A stretch of 64,000 bases of DNA from assembly GCA_034509425.1 (NCBI GenBank), contig JAVTVJ010000001.1, positions 11,861,501 through 11,925,500 of the forward strand, given 5' to 3'. The DNA comes from Eopsaltria australis. Lineage: Eukaryota > Chordata > Aves > Passeriformes > Petroicidae. Shown here piece by piece: positions 62,901 through 64,000 of the stretch (position 1 is the stretch's first letter; every line of letters begins with the position of its first letter). A model generated the notes under the pieces. The model saw only the letters and a program-made list of their open reading frames with translations. It was not told where the DNA came from and did not search any database. The position numbers and the translations under genes were made by a program.

Positions 62901-64000
62901 TCCTTTTTTTTTTTTTTCCTTTGACATATGTGTATGTATACACCTACACAGCTCTTGGGCAGGGCAGAACAGGGAATCAGCTGCCAGGAGTGAAATTACT
63001 GAACACAAAAGGACAGTCTGTTTGCAGCTCCAACCTGCTTCATGTCACCATCAGTATTTTTGCATCTTGCAGTTCAGACTCTGCTTTGAAACTGCTGTTT
63101 CTTAATAAGCATTCCTTGTAAATCCTAGCTGTGTGGTTTGTTCATTCCTGAGCTGAAAACAGAAGGTATAGGCTATAGTTACACACAGGGAGGCAGTTTT
63201 TAAGCAGGCATTCTTCCTGGTGTATGTTTTCAATAAAATTTTAATTATCTTTTTTGCTAAACTGGCATGTTTCTCTTTGTGGACACAGTGTAGTTCAGCA
63301 CATACTTTCAAAGCAGGGCAGGGACAGCAGAAAAGCTGCAAAGCCCACTTGGGAGTTAAAAAATGGGTGTTTGGACATCTTTTACACACACATTGAGGGG
63401 CTGGCTTTTGGTTTAGCACAACGCAAGAGAGCAAAGGCAAAGCAGACGTGGAGAGCTCTTTTCCAGTGCCAGGGAAAGCAGCAGACAGCAAATGGAGAGC
63501 TACTGGGGCAGAGCATTGGCATGGGAAAATGACAGTGGCCTGGGTGCCTCCCTTGCCTGGGTCACTGCTCAGGACACACAGACTCACTGCTGCTTCTGCT
63601 ACAGCCTCCAGAGCAGCAGTTTTGGCAGGGCCAACCCTCCCAGGGATCCCTGGTGAGACCTTTGTCCCTGTCTGCCTCTGCTCAGCTGTCCCCTTGCTCC
63701 TCACAGCAGCCCTGCTTCCCCTGCCTCCTCTTTGAGTCCATCCATGGCCTCTTTTTTTTGGCCATCTTGCAAATCCCTCAGGGCCTCTGCTTATCTACCC
63801 ATACCACCATTATTTAATTTTCTCTGCAGAGTCAGGAGTCTGTATTCACTGTATGAGAACCTCCAAATATAAGCAATATTCTGGGCATTGCCACTATTTT
63901 TCAGCTTAATTAAAAATACTCCTTGAAATCCCCCAAGTCTGATTGCAATATCCCGGTAAGTGTTACTTGGTCATTTCAAAATGTACCTGACACTTAAAAT
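53974..64000. other. AT-rich upstream flank, no gene recognised
   Basis: Ten kilobases with no recognised mobile element or exon. It is most AT-rich at 54.2-55.5 kb. Simple sequence includes (TTAA)n at 58096-58120, A-rich runs at 57652-57692 and 59719-59744, and T runs at 59931-59946 and 62905-62918. The longest open frame (200 codons on minus, 63704-63102) is weakly coding-like at best, with no recognised domain, and overlaps plus-strand frames. I looked for a CLUL1 signal-peptide exon and found none. Confidence 0.5.
58096..58120. repeat. (TTAA)n microsatellite, about 6 units
   Basis: TTAA repeated without a break for 25 bases, self-complementary and able to form a cruciform. Short simple repeat in the upstream flank. 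Confidence 0.92.

Noticed and set aside
63102..63704. 200-codon minus frame at the right edge
   Set aside because: Longest minus frame in the window but no domain, strong plus-strand frames over the same bases, and no splice support. Kept only as a region to search.

Overview
This is vertebrate nuclear DNA, almost certainly from a bird and probably a songbird. The mobile elements point there: six CR1 LINE pieces with the avian 3' tail, two copies of a well-known avian ERV LTR family plus one unrelated solo LTR, and one tRNA-Ile-headed, CR1-tailed SINE of the type described in passerines (TguSINE1-like). There are no operons, CRISPR arrays or bacterial genes. Long open frames inside the CpG island and elsewhere are not protein genes.

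The one gene I can support is the 5' end of COLEC12 (collectin-12, also called CL-P1), on the minus strand. Its first coding exon contributes only ATG AAA G (41002 to 40996) inside a CpG island of roughly 1.15 kb. The second coding exon is 51 bases (29478 to 29428). Spliced, they encode MKDDFAEEEEVQSFGYKRFG, which matches the collectin-12 N-terminus as I recall it. Intron 1 is 11,517 bases. Intron 2 runs off the left edge, so the transmembrane, coiled-coil, collagen-like and C-type lectin parts lie outside the window.

Layout: 1-29427 is COLEC12 intron 2, with an LTR carrying a nested SINE (5.0-5.8 kb), an internally deleted CR1 (10.8-11.9 kb), a solo LTR (27.5-27.9 kb) and a strong G-quadruplex motif (28.4 kb). 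29428-29478 is exon 2. 29479-40995 is intron 1, with a CR1 fragment (30.0-30.4 kb), a poly(A) tract (33.5 kb), an 18-unit AGG microsatellite (38.2 kb) and a polypurine tract (40.2 kb). 40.5-41.65 kb is the CpG-island promoter. 41.65-64 kb lies upstream of COLEC12 and looks intergenic: 46.3-54.0 kb is rich in CR1 and LTR remnants, and 54-64 kb is AT-rich with nothing I can identify. The expected upstream neighbour in other vertebrates is CLUL1; I saw no exon of it.

I found no previously undescribed system. The most useful result is the pair of very short COLEC12 coding exons, which an ORF-length search cannot see. Coordinates of mobile elements are by eye against remembered consensus sequences and may be off by tens of bases.
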